Below, piece by piece: positions 34,350-43,652 of a stretch of 64,000 nucleotides of DNA. The notes under the pieces are model-generated. The model was not told the origin of the DNA and did no database searches. It saw only the letters and a program-made list of their open reading frames with translations. Position numbers and translations under genes: made by a program. The stretch covers positions 124,001 to 188,000 of the forward strand of contig JAIBAN010000001.1 of NCBI GenBank assembly GCA_019695185.1, given 5' to 3'. Source of the stretch: Blastocatellia bacterium (lineage in GTDB: Bacteria; Acidobacteriota; Blastocatellia; Chloracidobacteriales; Chloracidobacteriaceae). The stretch's first letter is position 1. Every line of letters starts with the position of its first letter.

Positions 34350-34997
34350 ATGGACAACCAGCAACTGGAACATATCCAGGCCGGATATGACCTTGTGGCG
34401 GAAGAATATGTGGCCCATATCTTCAATGAACTGGAGGGGAAACCGCTTGACCGGGAGTGGTTGACCCGGCTGGCTGCACAATGGAAAGGCCAGGGCACGA
34501 TTTGTGACCTTGGCTGTGGGCCGGGACACATTGCCCGCTTTCTGCATCAGCAGGGAGCGCAGGTTGTCGGGATTGACCTTTCACCCGGCATGATTGAACA
34601 GGCCCGCCGATTGACTCCGGAAGTGGAATTCCATACCGGCAACATGCTGGCGCTCGACGTGCCGGATGAATCCTGGGTGGCCATCGCCGCCTGCTACGCC
34701 ATCGTCAATCTTCCGCGAACGGACCTGCCGACGGTTTTTCAGGAGTGTCACCGGGTGCTGAAACCCGGCGGCTGGTTGATGCTCGCATTTCATATAGGAA
34801 CCGAAACCGTTCATCAGGCTGAGTTATGGGGAAAGCCCGTCAAGCTTGATTTTCTCTATTTCGAACGGGCCGAAATTGGGGAAATGGTTCAGGCTGCCGG
34901 ATTTACACTGCTGGAATCTCTGGAACGCGACCCTTATCCGGGAGTCGAGTATCCAAGCCGCCGGGCATACCTGCTGGCTTGCAAAGTGGATTCTTGA
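34350..34997 (+). CDS. SAM-dependent methyltransferase, class I
   Basis: 215 residues. Motif I DLGCGPGHIARFL with the acidic residue at the end of strand 2 (VVGIDLSP), then VLKPGGWLMLAF post-III. This is the Methyltransf_11/25 type; substrate unknown. I start at ATG 34350 because GGAG is a few bases upstream and the longer frame begins in noncoding sequence shared with the CHAT promoter region. It is divergent from the CHAT gene (190-bp gap). It may be co-transcribed with the next gene 79 bp downstream, but nothing ties their functions. Confidence 0.9.
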   Translation: MDNQQLEHIQAGYDLVAEEYVAHIFNELEGKPLDREWLTRLAAQWKGQGTICDLGCGPGHIARFLHQQGAQVVGIDLSPGMIEQARRLTPEVEFHTGNMLALDVPDESWVAIAACYAIVNLPRTDLPTVFQECHRVLKPGGWLMLAFHIGTETVHQAELWGKPVKLDFLYFERAEIGEMVQAAGFTLLESLERDPYPGVEYPSRRAYLLACKVDS

Positions 34998-35075
34998 GCT
35001 GACTGGAGCGCAAGCATCCCGCTTGCATGATTGGAAAAGAGCGGCGCAGCCGTTCCAGAGCCGAAAGGTGAATCC

Positions 35076-35561
35076 GTGACTGTCCGGTTTGAATGTCAGT
35101 TGATGGAAGAAGGGTGGTTAAACTGCCGGCTCGAAGTGGATGACCAGTCATTTGGCTGGGTTCCGTCGTATCTCAGTGATTCGATTCCCGCGTTGCTCCA
35201 GGCGACAACGGATGTGCTGCTGGGCCGGGAAGCCTTTCCTGTGCTTTTTCAGGATGAACCTGGAGAGTACCGGCTTCGTTTATGGCGCGTGCCACAGTCG
35301 AATCCGGAACTGGTTCATCTGCGCATCATTGCCATGAAGGATACATTCAGCCGTTATGGTGATGGTGCCAGACAGGTTGTTTTTGAAGCCGAGCGCCGCC
35401 TGCGCACGTTTGCCGGGCAGGTGTTGGCCTCAGTCCAAAAGATGCTTGCCGAATATGGGGAGGACGGTTACTTTCGCTGCTGCCATTACCGGTTTCCCCT
35501 CAAGGATTTTCAGGAACTGGAGCAAGCCCTCCGGCAGACCAAAAAAACAGGAAAACCATGA
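35076..35561 (+). CDS. Hypothetical protein, coupled to a CxxxxCxxCH protein
   Basis: 161 residues from a GTG at 35076, chosen because GAAAGG is upstream at good spacing; an earlier TTG at 35031 adds nothing recognisable. Predicted alpha/beta, acidic, soluble: SFGWVPSYLSDSIPALLQAT then LRLWRVPQSNPELVHLRII and a C-terminal helix. No family is recognised. Its stop overlaps the next start by four bases (ATGA), so the two are very likely a functional pair. Confidence 0.7.
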   Translation: MTVRFECQLMEEGWLNCRLEVDDQSFGWVPSYLSDSIPALLQATTDVLLGREAFPVLFQDEPGEYRLRLWRVPQSNPELVHLRIIAMKDTFSRYGDGARQVVFEAERRLRTFAGQVLASVQKMLAEYGEDGYFRCCHYRFPLKDFQELEQALRQTKKTGKP

Positions 35562-35815
35562 AACGGTATCATCAGGAACGGGAACGAACAAAACGGAACT
35601 ATCAGCAGCATTTGAGTGTGCTGGGCCGGTTGGTGACGATTGCCGGAGGTTTTGAACCTGGCCGGTTTCGGAAACGCAAGCCAATCGGATGCGGTCGGCC
35701 CCGGTGTCGTCTCTGCCATTATGATAAAATCTATGGGATTCCAACCGTACAGGACCGTATCCGGCAACAGCGATATGCTGATTCGCTCCGCGAGTTTCTG
35801 GATGATCTGGTCTAA
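35558..35815 (+). CDS. Small basic protein with CGRPRCRLCH motif
   Basis: 85 residues, strongly basic in the first half. RKRKPIGCGRPRCRLCHYDK has three Cys and a His spaced like a zinc knuckle; IYGIPTVQDRIRQQRYADSL follows as a helix. The pattern suggests nucleic-acid or ribosome binding, but I cannot name a family. Coupled by ATGA overlap to the 161-residue gene upstream, and followed 32 bp later by the kinase-PilZ gene. Confidence 0.7.
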   Translation: MKRYHQERERTKRNYQQHLSVLGRLVTIAGGFEPGRFRKRKPIGCGRPRCRLCHYDKIYGIPTVQDRIRQQRYADSLREFLDDLV

Positions 35816-35847
35816 ATCTTAAAACCCCGATGCCACATTGAATAACT

Positions 35848-37194
35848 ATGAAAATCTGCCCCACGTGTCATACCTGCTACGACGATACTGCCCGTTTTTG
35901 CACGCTTGACGGGAATTCTTTGGCGGAATCATTGCCCGGTCCCCGCGTTCTCGAAGCCCGTTACCAGTTGACCAAATGTATTGGCCAGGGTCGCCTGGGT
36001 GATGTCTATCAGGCGACGGACCTGACCACGGTGCAACAGGTTTCCGTCAAAGTGCTGCCGCCGAATCTGTTTACCACTGCCGCTGCCGAATCGTCTTTTC
36101 GGGCTGAAGTCGAGCGGCTTGCAAAAATTTCCTCACCTCATATTGCCGCCACGTTGGCTTTTGGATTGCTGCCGAATGCCGCCACCTATCTGGTCAGTGA
36201 GTTTGTCGAGGGGCGGACGCTCCGCGAAGAACTGAAACAGGACGGTCTGATGGACCTCACCAGGGTGTTGGAAATCACCCGCCAGGCTGCGCTTGGGCTG
36301 TCGGTTGCGCATGGGGCCGGGGTCCTGCATTTGGACCTGAAACCGGAAAACGTGATGGTGATGGCCGATGCCCAAACCCAGGAATTACGGGTGAAAGTGG
36401 TGGATTTTGGTCTGGCCCGCCTGAAAGACGCCTTGGGCGGTGCGGTGGCAACCGATTCGGGGTCGGTCATTATCCGGATGCCGCATTACACGTCACCGGA
36501 GGAAGGAACCGGAATGCCGGTGGATGGCCGGTCCGATGTCTACAGCCTGGGTATTATTCTTTATGAAATGCTGACCGACCACGTTCCGTTCCGGGACAAA
36601 TTCCCGATGAAAGTGCTGATTATGCACGCCACCAAGACGCCTGAACCACCGCGTTCGCTCAATCCCAAAATTCCTGCCGAAATTGAAGCATTGGTTTTGA
36701 AAATGCTGACCAAGGAACCGGATGGGCGTCCGGCCACCATGCAGGCCGTGGCGGATGCGTTAAGCAAACTGATTCCCGCCCATAATCCGATTTTGTTTGC
36801 AGCTCCGGTTGCCCCGCCGGTTCCGGCCCCGGCCCCGGCAGCACCTTCGCTCAATCTTCCGCTCCGGTTGACGATTATTGATGCTGATGATGAAGGGAAC
36901 AAATCCCGCACCATTCCGGGAACGGTCCAGGATGCCAGCCCGCAGGGAATGCGGATTCAGACCGGCACCGTGGCCACCGGCCAACTGAATATCATCAAGG
37001 ACCATACGGTGGCGTTCAAAAATCGGCTTGACATTGCCGTGGACCTGCCGGGCGGGACGGTCAAAATGGATGCCTTTGCCGTGCGCTACAACCGGGCTCC
37101 GGATGGTATGAACTGGACTGTGTTCATTTATATCAAGGACATGGCGCGGGCTGACCGGCGGCTGTACGAGCAATATCTGAAAACCGTGGGATAA
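35848..37194 (+). CDS. Zinc-ribbon Ser/Thr protein kinase fused to a PilZ domain
   Basis: 448 residues, no transmembrane helix. N-terminal zinc-ribbon-like CPTCHTCYDDTARFC (4-18), a kinase domain (about 38-310) with glycine loop IGQGRLGDVYQA, Lys68, catalytic loop HLDLKPEN (161-168) and DFG (186-188), a Pro/Ala linker, and a C-terminal PilZ-like domain (about 336-448) with QDASPQGMRI matching the c-di-GMP pattern [DN]xSxxG. HRD is HLD, a non-RD kinase, so activation-loop phosphorylation may not be needed. Probably a Ser/Thr kinase regulated by c-di-GMP; the linkage is inferred. The arginine-rich part of the PilZ motif is not obvious. Confidence 0.88.
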   Translation: MKICPTCHTCYDDTARFCTLDGNSLAESLPGPRVLEARYQLTKCIGQGRLGDVYQATDLTTVQQVSVKVLPPNLFTTAAAESSFRAEVERLAKISSPHIAATLAFGLLPNAATYLVSEFVEGRTLREELKQDGLMDLTRVLEITRQAALGLSVAHGAGVLHLDLKPENVMVMADAQTQELRVKVVDFGLARLKDALGGAVATDSGSVIIRMPHYTSPEEGTGMPVDGRSDVYSLGIILYEMLTDHVPFRDKFPMKVLIMHATKTPEPPRSLNPKIPAEIEALVLKMLTKEPDGRPATMQAVADALSKLIPAHNPILFAAPVAPPVPAPAPAAPSLNLPLRLTIIDADDEGNKSRTIPGTVQDASPQGMRIQTGTVATGQLNIIKDHTVAFKNRLDIAVDLPGGTVKMDAFAVRYNRAPDGMNWTVFIYIKDMARADRRLYEQYLKTVG

Positions 37195-37207
37195 CCTGAC
37201 ATTTCCG

Positions 37208-38173
37208 TCAGCTCGCCCGAATACATTGATTGGTAACCGGAAATGCTTCGCGGCTGATTTTTCCGCTGGGGTCGGTCAACCAGACCACCACCGTGTAGAT
37301 ACCCGGTTCGTCCCGATTTAATTTGAGGGTGGTGCGAAACTCGGTTGGGGTGGTCATGGTGACCGCCCCGGTTTCAACGTTGGTGCCTGCCTTTTCCCTC
37401 GTGGCCAGACCGACGCGGGTGGCAGGAAGTCCGTAATTTCGGGGAGCCCGCAACCAGGCAATAGCGGGCGGTGTGGGCAGCGGTTCGAAAAAAATTTCAA
37501 TCTGTGAAAGCTTCAATTGCGGGTTGAGGATTTTTCCCGTTAGCGGGAGTGCTGTTTTCCGTTTGGCTTCAACCGGCAACGGGGAAACTTCCACATACCG
37601 ACTGAGATATTCCTCCGCATAGCAGAGCGAGCCGTTGATAAGCGCAAACCCAATGCCCACATGGGTATGTTCGGCCCGTAAAATGGTCTTCCGATGACCG
37701 TCGTGGGGCGGTTTTTCCTCATACATGCTGAGGTGCAGGTCGGCCAGATACTCAACTAGGTCAGCTTCCTCAAGGGTATTGACCACTCCGAAAATTCCCG
37801 CCACATTTTCGGCCACTGCTTCCGTTCCGCCTGCAAACGAATACCGCATATAAGGTTTTTTCCCGTCGGGGCTCCAATGTCCGGCGTAAGCCAGTTCCGC
37901 CATTTCACGGGCATGGACGGTGGCAACTGTGGTGGCCAGGTCATCCAGTTCGACCGGCGGCACATCGGCGGCGGCTCGTTCCTGATTGATACGTTTGACA
38001 ATCCGTTCAGGAATGGAGGTTTTGCCTTCCGCTTTCGGGCGGCAGGTTTTGAGTCCCGCCTGCGGGCGGCTGTCAGGCGCGAGCAAAATTCCCAAACCCA
38101 GGAAAAACAAAAAAAACATTCTGATGGGGAAACGAAACGCCCGGAAATTGGTAGGATTGAAGTGAGTGTGCAT
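37208..38173 (-). CDS. Secreted CAP/SCP-domain protein
   Basis: About 321 residues from ATG 38173, with a signal peptide (IRMFFLFFLGLGILLA). The CAP fold (about 55-190) shows a first helix with NQERAAADVPPVELDDLA, then VHAREMAELAYAGHWSPDGKKP, DGHRKTIL and the late GIGFALINGSLCYAEEY. The pattern fits YkwD-like bacterial CAP proteins. The remaining 120 residues form an immunoglobulin-like or beta-rich C-terminal part. CAP proteins are mostly of unknown biochemical role. The start could be the TTG at 38209 or the ATG at 38119. Repeats with hairpins lie directly upstream. Confidence 0.85.
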   Translation of the reverse strand: MHTHFNPTNFRAFRFPIRMFFLFFLGLGILLAPDSRPQAGLKTCRPKAEGKTSIPERIVKRINQERAAADVPPVELDDLATTVATVHAREMAELAYAGHWSPDGKKPYMRYSFAGGTEAVAENVAGIFGVVNTLEEADLVEYLADLHLSMYEEKPPHDGHRKTILRAEHTHVGIGFALINGSLCYAEEYLSRYVEVSPLPVEAKRKTALPLTGKILNPQLKLSQIEIFFEPLPTPPAIAWLRAPRNYGLPATRVGLATREKAGTNVETGAVTMTTPTEFRTTLKLNRDEPGIYTVVVWLTDPSGKISREAFPVTNQCIRAS

Positions 38174-38190
38174 AAAAGGAAACACCGGCC

Positions 38191-38316
38191 ACCTGAAGGC
38201 GGAACTCAAAACCGCCGCCTAAAGGCGGAACTCAAAACCGCCGCCTAAAGGCGGAACTCAAAACCGCCGCCTAAAGGCGGAACTCAGAACCGCCGCCTGA
38301 AGGCGGAACTCAGAAC
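38191..38316. repeat. Five 26-bp tandem units with CCGCC/GGCGG hairpins
   Basis: Units of CGCCGCCTAAAGGCGGAACT + CAAAAC, each carrying a perfect small palindrome CCGCC-TAAA-GGCGG. Copies show TAAA/TGAA and CAAAAC/CAGAAC changes that keep the stem. Located between the start of the CAP gene and the end of the 2OG-oxygenase gene, whose 3' end (stop at 38310) overlaps the last unit. Confidence 0.95.
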
Positions 38317-38876
38317 AATTTGCCTGGCTGACGATACATGATGTCCGTCCGGATGACGTATTTGACACCGGTTTTGACTTCGCAGCCTTCGTGAATCAGC
38401 GGATGCTGAAACAAAACGCCAAGTCCGGTAAGTGGTCTGATGGAAACCGGGGGAACCACCAGGAAACTGGTTTCACCGCCGGTAAACGCCTCATTCAAGT
38501 AAACCAGGAATGTATACCAGCTTCGTTCGTAAGCGTTTCGCTGAAAGGCCCCATCCGCATGGGGAATAAACCGCATACCCGGTTTATAACGATAACAGCG
38601 GAACATTTCATTGGCCCCGGCCAGGGTCATGCCTCTGAATTCGGCGGGCAGATGCTCCCTGACTCGTTCCAGCAAGAGGTCCGCCAGTGCCATATCCGTG
38701 AAAATTACCCGTTCATTATTGCGGACATTGGTTTTGATTTGTGCTCCATGCAGCGTGTTGACCGTAGCTAAAACAGGCTGGGCTGCTTCAATCCGGTCAA
38801 TCAGAACCCGGCATTCAGCCGGAGACAGAACTTCCGGAATTTTCAGGATATAGGGGTTTGCATCATCCAGGTCCAT
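38310..38876 (-). CDS. 2-oxoglutarate/Fe(II)-dependent dioxygenase (prolyl-4-hydroxylase-like)
   Basis: 188 residues, soluble. Iron ligands His106, Asp108 and His162 (HADG ... IHEG) and the 2-oxoglutarate-binding Arg176 in KYVIRTD form a full active site; FRCYRYKPGMRF precedes. Typical of the P4Hc-like 2OG-Fe(II) oxygenases, which hydroxylate protein or small-molecule substrates. The substrate is unknown. The gene lies upstream of the CAP gene on the same strand; a NorD-like gene ends upstream. Confidence 0.93.
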   Translation of the reverse strand: MDLDDANPYILKIPEVLSPAECRVLIDRIEAAQPVLATVNTLHGAQIKTNVRNNERVIFTDMALADLLLERVREHLPAEFRGMTLAGANEMFRCYRYKPGMRFIPHADGAFQRNAYERSWYTFLVYLNEAFTGGETSFLVVPPVSIRPLTGLGVLFQHPLIHEGCEVKTGVKYVIRTDIMYRQPGKLF

Positions 38877-38905
38877 GCGCCTTTTCCTCAGTCCGCAGTC
38901 CTCAG

Positions 38906-41900
38906 TTAAGTGGTCAACCGCCGGTAAATTCCGGGCAAGCGTTCGGGCAGACTGAGCACGTCGTCAATAATCGTGTAGCCCACTTCACCGTACAAGTCCT
39001 GCAATTCCTTTTCCGATTCCCGGTCAATCGTAATGCAGAAACTGGTCACGCCTATCACCTGCGCCTGCCGGAGCGCCACCCGCACATCTTCGCGGGCATA
39101 GCGGGCATCGCCATAGTCGTGGTCATAGGGCCGTCCATCCGAAAGCAGAATCAGCAGTTTGGTGCGGGCATCCTGTTGGCTCAGGCGGGCTGAGGCATGG
39201 CGCAGCGCCGCTCCCAAACGGGTATTGTTTTGGTACGTCACGCCGCCAATCCGTTTTTCCGTGACCTCCGAATAGGTTTCGTTGAAATCCTTAATCACGT
39301 AAAACATGACGTTGCGCCGGCCTTCGCTGGTAAAGCCGTAAATCGAATACACATCGCCCACGGCTTCGAGTGCCTCGCTCATCAGCACCAGCCCTTCTTT
39401 TTCAATGTCAATGATGCGTTGGCCGGGCCGGGTATAGGGCATGTTGGGAAACCGTCCGATGGTCCGGGCGGTTGAGCTGGACATATCAAGCAGGAACGAC
39501 ACCGCCACATCCCGTTGGCGGCGCAAGCGGCGAACGTACACCCGTTCGTCCACACTGCCGGTGGTCCGGCGGTTAATCACATTGTCAACCAAAGCGTCGA
39601 AATCAAAATCCTCTCCGTCAAGTTCGCGGGGAATCTTGCGCAGGCTCTCCGGTTTCATCATCTGAAACTGACGGCGGATGGAACTGAGCATGCCGCCATG
39701 CCGCGAGCGGGCCACCTCGACAAAGACCCGCGAACCTTCCGGATTGCGCCGTTCGATGACGCGGCACCAGTTGAGCCGGTAGTCATTCAGTTCACGGTCC
39801 CATTCATCGTAGAAAAATGCCTTGTCGTTGGGGTCCAGCTTCTGTTCGTTGGCTTCGCGGTCCTGTGACAAGGAAGCCATGACATCTTCGAGCGGGGGCG
39901 GTGACTCCTGGCGGTCGGACGCCCAAAAATCAAAAGCCGAGTTGGGCGTCTGGCCCTGGTTTTTGTAGCTTGTGCTTTGCGGTTGTGTTTCTGTGGGGGA
40001 GTTTTCCGCTCCCGTGGTCTGACCTTCACCGTTCTGGTCCTGGTTGGCCGATTCAGCCTGCGGTTCCTGGCTTTGAGAGCGTTCTTCAATCAGGCCGTAG
40101 ACCTGTCGAACCGCCTGCAACGTGTCGCCGACCGTGGCCCCCGGCTGGTCCAGGTATTGCAACAGGATTTCCTCCAGCGGCACAACAATGGTGGCATAAT
40201 CGCGCCGGACCTCGGCAGTCGTCCCGCCGCATAATGCGAGTTCAAACAGGATTTCATGCCACAGGGCATCGGTCGGCAGTTTTTCAAGCTGGGGGCGTTC
40301 GGCCCGCAGCCGTTCCCCGACAAAATCCAAATCCCGCCGGATTCCGCGATAGGCCCGGCGCAACTGGCGGTCAATCCTGCCGTTTTCCAGGGTTGTGAAC
40401 AGGCGCAAAGCCAGTTCGGCTTGGGGAAAATGTTTGAGCACCACTGAATAATTGACATTCGCCCGTTTACGCGGAGCGTTGCGATAGCGGTCAAAAAGCT
40501 CCCGCTGGATGGCCAGCAGGTCGGGCGTATCCTCCACATAGGTGCCAAATTCCAACTGCCCGGCAGAATGCGCCGCCAGCACTTTGTAAAGGCGAAAATT
40601 TGTGTCCTCGTCCGGAAAATCGGCAATCAGGGAAGGGAGGTAAATGGTCTTGCCGTCGCTGATGCGGGCCTGTTCGGGAATGCCGGTCAGGGGGCTGACC
40701 GTGAGACTTTTGCCGGTCAGACCTTCCACATACAGCCGGAGTATCTGGGAAACCTGTTCGAGCGAAACGCCGCCGTCGCGTCCGGTCAGGGCCTCGCGGC
40801 TGGTACGTGATTCAAGTCCGTAATACGCCTGCGCGCTACGGCTGTCTTTCGGATACAGTTCCAGTCCGCGCAACGCCCAGATGCGAAACTGATCCAGCGA
40901 AGCCCGCTGCAACGCCTGCGGGCTGGCTTTGAAGCAGGCAATTGCCGAAGTGACGTTATAACGGCCAATTTCCGCCACCACGTCCATCACTTTCTGGACG
41001 GTTTTGCCGGTTTGTTTCGGATTTTGGTGCCGGGCCAACTGGCTTACCACCGGGGTGCTCATCTGCAAAAACTGGTAACTGGTTGCATTACCCTGGGTCG
41101 AAATGACAAAGCTGAAACGGGTCCATTGTTCATAAGCTTCGGGGCCGGCCAGTGCCAGCACGCTGCCGGCGGCCCGAAAATACTGGAGGGCCAGTCCGCC
41201 GCTCCGGTCCAGAAACAGCCCCGTATGATTCAGCAGGCGACCCATGTAAGAGGCCGTCTCTGCGGTCATGGATTCCGGTATGGCCAGAAAAAACTCGGCT
41301 GCCGTTCCACCCGAACGATGAACAAATGAAGCTGTCAGTTCCAGGATGCGCTCGACCAGTTCGTCATCGGGGTCAAACTGGTGCAGGTGCGCCGCAACTT
41401 TGGGAGCCTGCCGCAGCAGGTCAAAACTGTGTTTGACGGAATGGCGGGCGACCTCGGAGGCAATGGTAAAAATGCGTTGCAGAACCGATGTGTCACCCAT
41501 GGCCTGCACGACATGCGGAATCAGTTTGAATGAATCCACGGCAACTCTGGTCGAAAGCGAAGCCTGTTTGGTGCAGAGGGTCAGGGTCCGTAAGCGGTAC
41601 GACTGCGGCAGGGCAGCCAGGGTTTCAGGGCTGGCTGTGAAATATTCGTGAGCGGCCTCGATGTTGGTCGCGGCCAGCCGTTTGCCTGCCTCGCCCCAGG
41701 TTTTTAACTCAAAGGTATTGAGCAGCCGTCCGACTTCCGGAGCAACCCGGAAAAATTCGAGTGCCGTTTTGAGGGAAAGCCCGGTCAGTCCGGCCCCGAT
41801 TCCCATAATAAAAAGTAAACGCTCCGACGGCATCCGTTGCAGTTTGGGAGTCAGTGTTTCGACTGCCTCGGAATGCTCGCCTTTGAAGAGATTTGCCAGC

Positions 41901-41926
41901 TTTGTTTTTAATTGTCCGTCAGCCAT
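38906..41926 (-). CDS. NorD/CobT-like VWA-domain protein
   Basis: 1006 residues. The N-terminal 330 residues are helical. The middle part (about 370-500) has [12 protein letters not shown] and [16 protein letters not shown], typical of NorD/CoxE-type activator proteins, and is followed by an acidic, Gln/Glu-rich linker (about 620-690). The C-terminal VWA domain (about 805-1006) has a MIDAS motif DMSSST and [19 protein letters not shown]. NorD acts with a MoxR-type AAA ATPase (NorQ) to insert metal or activate nitric oxide reductase; neither NorQ nor a reductase is in this window. The role is therefore likely a related MoxR-VWA system. Confidence 0.85.
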   Translation of the reverse strand: MADGQLKTKLANLFKGEHSEAVETLTPKLQRMPSERLLFIMGIGAGLTGLSLKTALEFFRVAPEVGRLLNTFELKTWGEAGKRLAATNIEAAHEYFTASPETLAALPQSYRLRTLTLCTKQASLSTRVAVDSFKLIPHVVQAMGDTSVLQRIFTIASEVARHSVKHSFDLLRQAPKVAAHLHQFDPDDELVERILELTASFVHRSGGTAAEFFLAIPESMTAETASYMGRLLNHTGLFLDRSGGLALQYFRAAGSVLALAGPEAYEQWTRFSFVISTQGNATSYQFLQMSTPVVSQLARHQNPKQTGKTVQKVMDVVAEIGRYNVTSAIACFKASPQALQRASLDQFRIWALRGLELYPKDSRSAQAYYGLESRTSREALTGRDGGVSLEQVSQILRLYVEGLTGKSLTVSPLTGIPEQARISDGKTIYLPSLIADFPDEDTNFRLYKVLAAHSAGQLEFGTYVEDTPDLLAIQRELFDRYRNAPRKRANVNYSVVLKHFPQAELALRLFTTLENGRIDRQLRRAYRGIRRDLDFVGERLRAERPQLEKLPTDALWHEILFELALCGGTTAEVRRDYATIVVPLEEILLQYLDQPGATVGDTLQAVRQVYGLIEERSQSQEPQAESANQDQNGEGQTTGAENSPTETQPQSTSYKNQGQTPNSAFDFWASDRQESPPPLEDVMASLSQDREANEQKLDPNDKAFFYDEWDRELNDYRLNWCRVIERRNPEGSRVFVEVARSRHGGMLSSIRRQFQMMKPESLRKIPRELDGEDFDFDALVDNVINRRTTGSVDERVYVRRLRRQRDVAVSFLLDMSSSTARTIGRFPNMPYTRPGQRIIDIEKEGLVLMSEALEAVGDVYSIYGFTSEGRRNVMFYVIKDFNETYSEVTEKRIGGVTYQNNTRLGAALRHASARLSQQDARTKLLILLSDGRPYDHDYGDARYAREDVRVALRQAQVIGVTSFCITIDRESEKELQDLYGEVGYTIIDDVLSLPERLPGIYRRLTT

Positions 41927-42055
41927 AGACCGCGATTGTACTGGATTTAACCAGGGCTTGTCAGGGTGTCAACGGCGGACTTTTGCAATCAGGTAAAGTG
42001 TGGGACAATACGCTCATCCAGCCGCATTTTTTCAAGGTTTACAGGTAGGTTTGCC

Positions 42056-42586
42056 ATGCAGGTCTTCAGTCAATCCCGTCGTGTGGTGCTGTTCGGATGT
42101 GGTGTGCTTCTGTGGGGTCTGTTGCTGCCAATTCAGGCCAGATTTCAGACCCGTTCCAGACAGGATGGCCCCAGCCGGTTTGAATTGGAAAATCGGGCCC
42201 GGATGGGCATCAAATTTGAAGAAAACCAGTATCGTGAATTGTTGGAAACCTGTACTGAACTGGAAAACACAGTGAAAAAATTTACTGCGCATTTTCCTGA
42301 AGCCCCGCCTCCTGAAGCCCCTGCCTTTACCGACGAAGACATCAAGGATTTCAAGAAAATCGAAAAACTGGCCAAAAAAATCTGCTCCAGCCAGGGTGAA
42401 CCTGACGATGATGCCGAAAAAAAATTACCTGAAAACTTTCCCGAACAGCTCAAAATGCTTTCCAATTCCAGCCAGGAACTTCATGTGCAGGTCAGAAGAA
42501 ATACCCGCCATACCATTTCAGTAGGCGTCATTACCCGTGCTTCGCGCATCATTGCCCTGATGAAACGCTGGGTGGGACGGCGTTAA
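42056..42586 (+). CDS. Small exported protein of unknown function
   Basis: 176 residues from ATG 42056, with AGGTAGG upstream. Signal peptide or anchor VVLFGCGVLLWGLLLPI. The mature part is a long helical, charged segment (YRELLETCTELENTVKKFT then DIKDFKKIEKLAKKIC) ending in a helix-breaking basic tail (RRNTRHTISVGVITRASRII). No conserved motif is recognised. Coiled-coil-like, so perhaps a periplasmic scaffold. It is followed by a word array and then the VWFA gene. Confidence 0.75.
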   Translation: MQVFSQSRRVVLFGCGVLLWGLLLPIQARFQTRSRQDGPSRFELENRARMGIKFEENQYRELLETCTELENTVKKFTAHFPEAPPPEAPAFTDEDIKDFKKIEKLAKKICSSQGEPDDDAEKKLPENFPEQLKMLSNSSQELHVQVRRNTRHTISVGVITRASRIIALMKRWVGRR

Positions 42587-42592
42587 GGGCAC

Positions 42593-42816
42593 AGGACTGA
42601 GGACTGAGGGAAACCAAGGACTGAGGACTGAGGACTGAGGACTGAGTGGATGGTAAACATGAATATGTACCTTTCGAGTAATTTGAGAAACAGTATTTGT
42701 CGGAGTTGTTTTGTTTTGAGTGGATTCCTGCTGCTCACTTCCGTGTTTTGGCCTGTGAAGACGTTCCTTCCTGATAGGGTTTCCTGCTCAGTCCTTAGTC
42801 CTCAGTCCGCAGTCCT
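42593..42816. repeat. Inverted pair of TCAGTCC arrays spanning the VWFA gene start
   Basis: GGACTGA copies (42593-42647) face TCAGTCC copies (42787-42816) around a core of about 140 bp. The right arm lies inside the coding region of the VWFA-related gene and encodes SVLSPQSAVL; the left arm ends just before its ATG. Confidence 0.9.
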
Positions 42817-43651
42817 GTGCGCAACCACGCAGGAAAGTGACACGCTCCGCATTAACACGGAACTGGTTTTGTTGAATGTTTCCGTTTCGGATGAAAAAGG
42901 CAAATATGTTACCGGAATGAAGGAAGGGGACTTTGAAATCTACGAAGACGGGGTTTTGCAAAAGCTGGAGCATTTCACTGCGGAAGATACCCCGTTTGCG
43001 GCTGCGATTCTGATTGATTCAAGCGGCAGCATGAAAACCAAACTGGGCCGGGCGAGGGTGGCCGCCGCACGGTTTCAGGATTTGATTCGAACTTCGGACG
43101 CAGTGGCCATTTACAGCTTTAATTCAGTGGTGGAACGGGTCCAGGAATTTTCTTCCGAGCATGACGTTTCAAACAAATTGTGGAACGTCGAAGCCCGTGG
43201 AGCCACCCGGCTGTTTGATTGCCTCAATGTCAGCCTGGACGGTTTGGCCGAACGCAAGGAAACCCGACGCGCCGTGGTCATCATTTCGGATGGTGAAGAC
43301 ACCAACAGCGGCGTCACCTTTAAGCATATGCTGCGACGCGCACTGGACGAAGACGTACTGGTTTATTCGGTGGATTTGGTGGACCCGGCTTCCATGGCCC
43401 GTGACGCAGCCGGTTTGCAGGCTGGGCGAATGTTGCAGGAGTTGGCGGAAAAAACCGGTGGAAAATACATTCGCTCTCCCGGCGGACAACTTTTGGATCA
43501 AAAGTTTGAAGAAATCGTAAAGGAACTACGCCAACAGTACACACTTGGCTTTTATCCGAAAGACAGTTCGCAAAATCGCAGCTATCACAAACTTGAAGTC
43601 AAACTCCGGCGTCCGGGCCTGCGTTTGCGGACCCGGCAGGGATATTACTGA
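42650..43651 (+). CDS. Exported VWFA-related protein (acidobacterial type)
   Basis: 333 residues. Signal-like N-terminus, then a domain opening with LRINTELVLLNVSVSDEKG, typical of VWFA-related acidobacterial proteins, and a VWA domain with MIDAS DSSGSM (123-128), TRLFDCLNVSL and ISDGEDTNSG. The core ends in KLEVKLRRPGLRLRTRQGYY. VWA proteins bind protein partners through metal coordination; the partner is unknown. Residues 46-57 are encoded by a word array, and the start codon is within the same element, so the N-terminal 60 residues are odd. No Shine-Dalgarno is visible. Confidence 0.85.
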   Translation: MVNMNMYLSSNLRNSICRSCFVLSGFLLLTSVFWPVKTFLPDRVSCSVLSPQSAVLCATTQESDTLRINTELVLLNVSVSDEKGKYVTGMKEGDFEIYEDGVLQKLEHFTAEDTPFAAAILIDSSGSMKTKLGRARVAAARFQDLIRTSDAVAIYSFNSVVERVQEFSSEHDVSNKLWNVEARGATRLFDCLNVSLDGLAERKETRRAVVIISDGEDTNSGVTFKHMLRRALDEDVLVYSVDLVDPASMARDAAGLQAGRMLQELAEKTGGKYIRSPGGQLLDQKFEEIVKELRQQYTLGFYPKDSSQNRSYHKLEVKLRRPGLRLRTRQGYY

Positions 43652-43652
43652 G

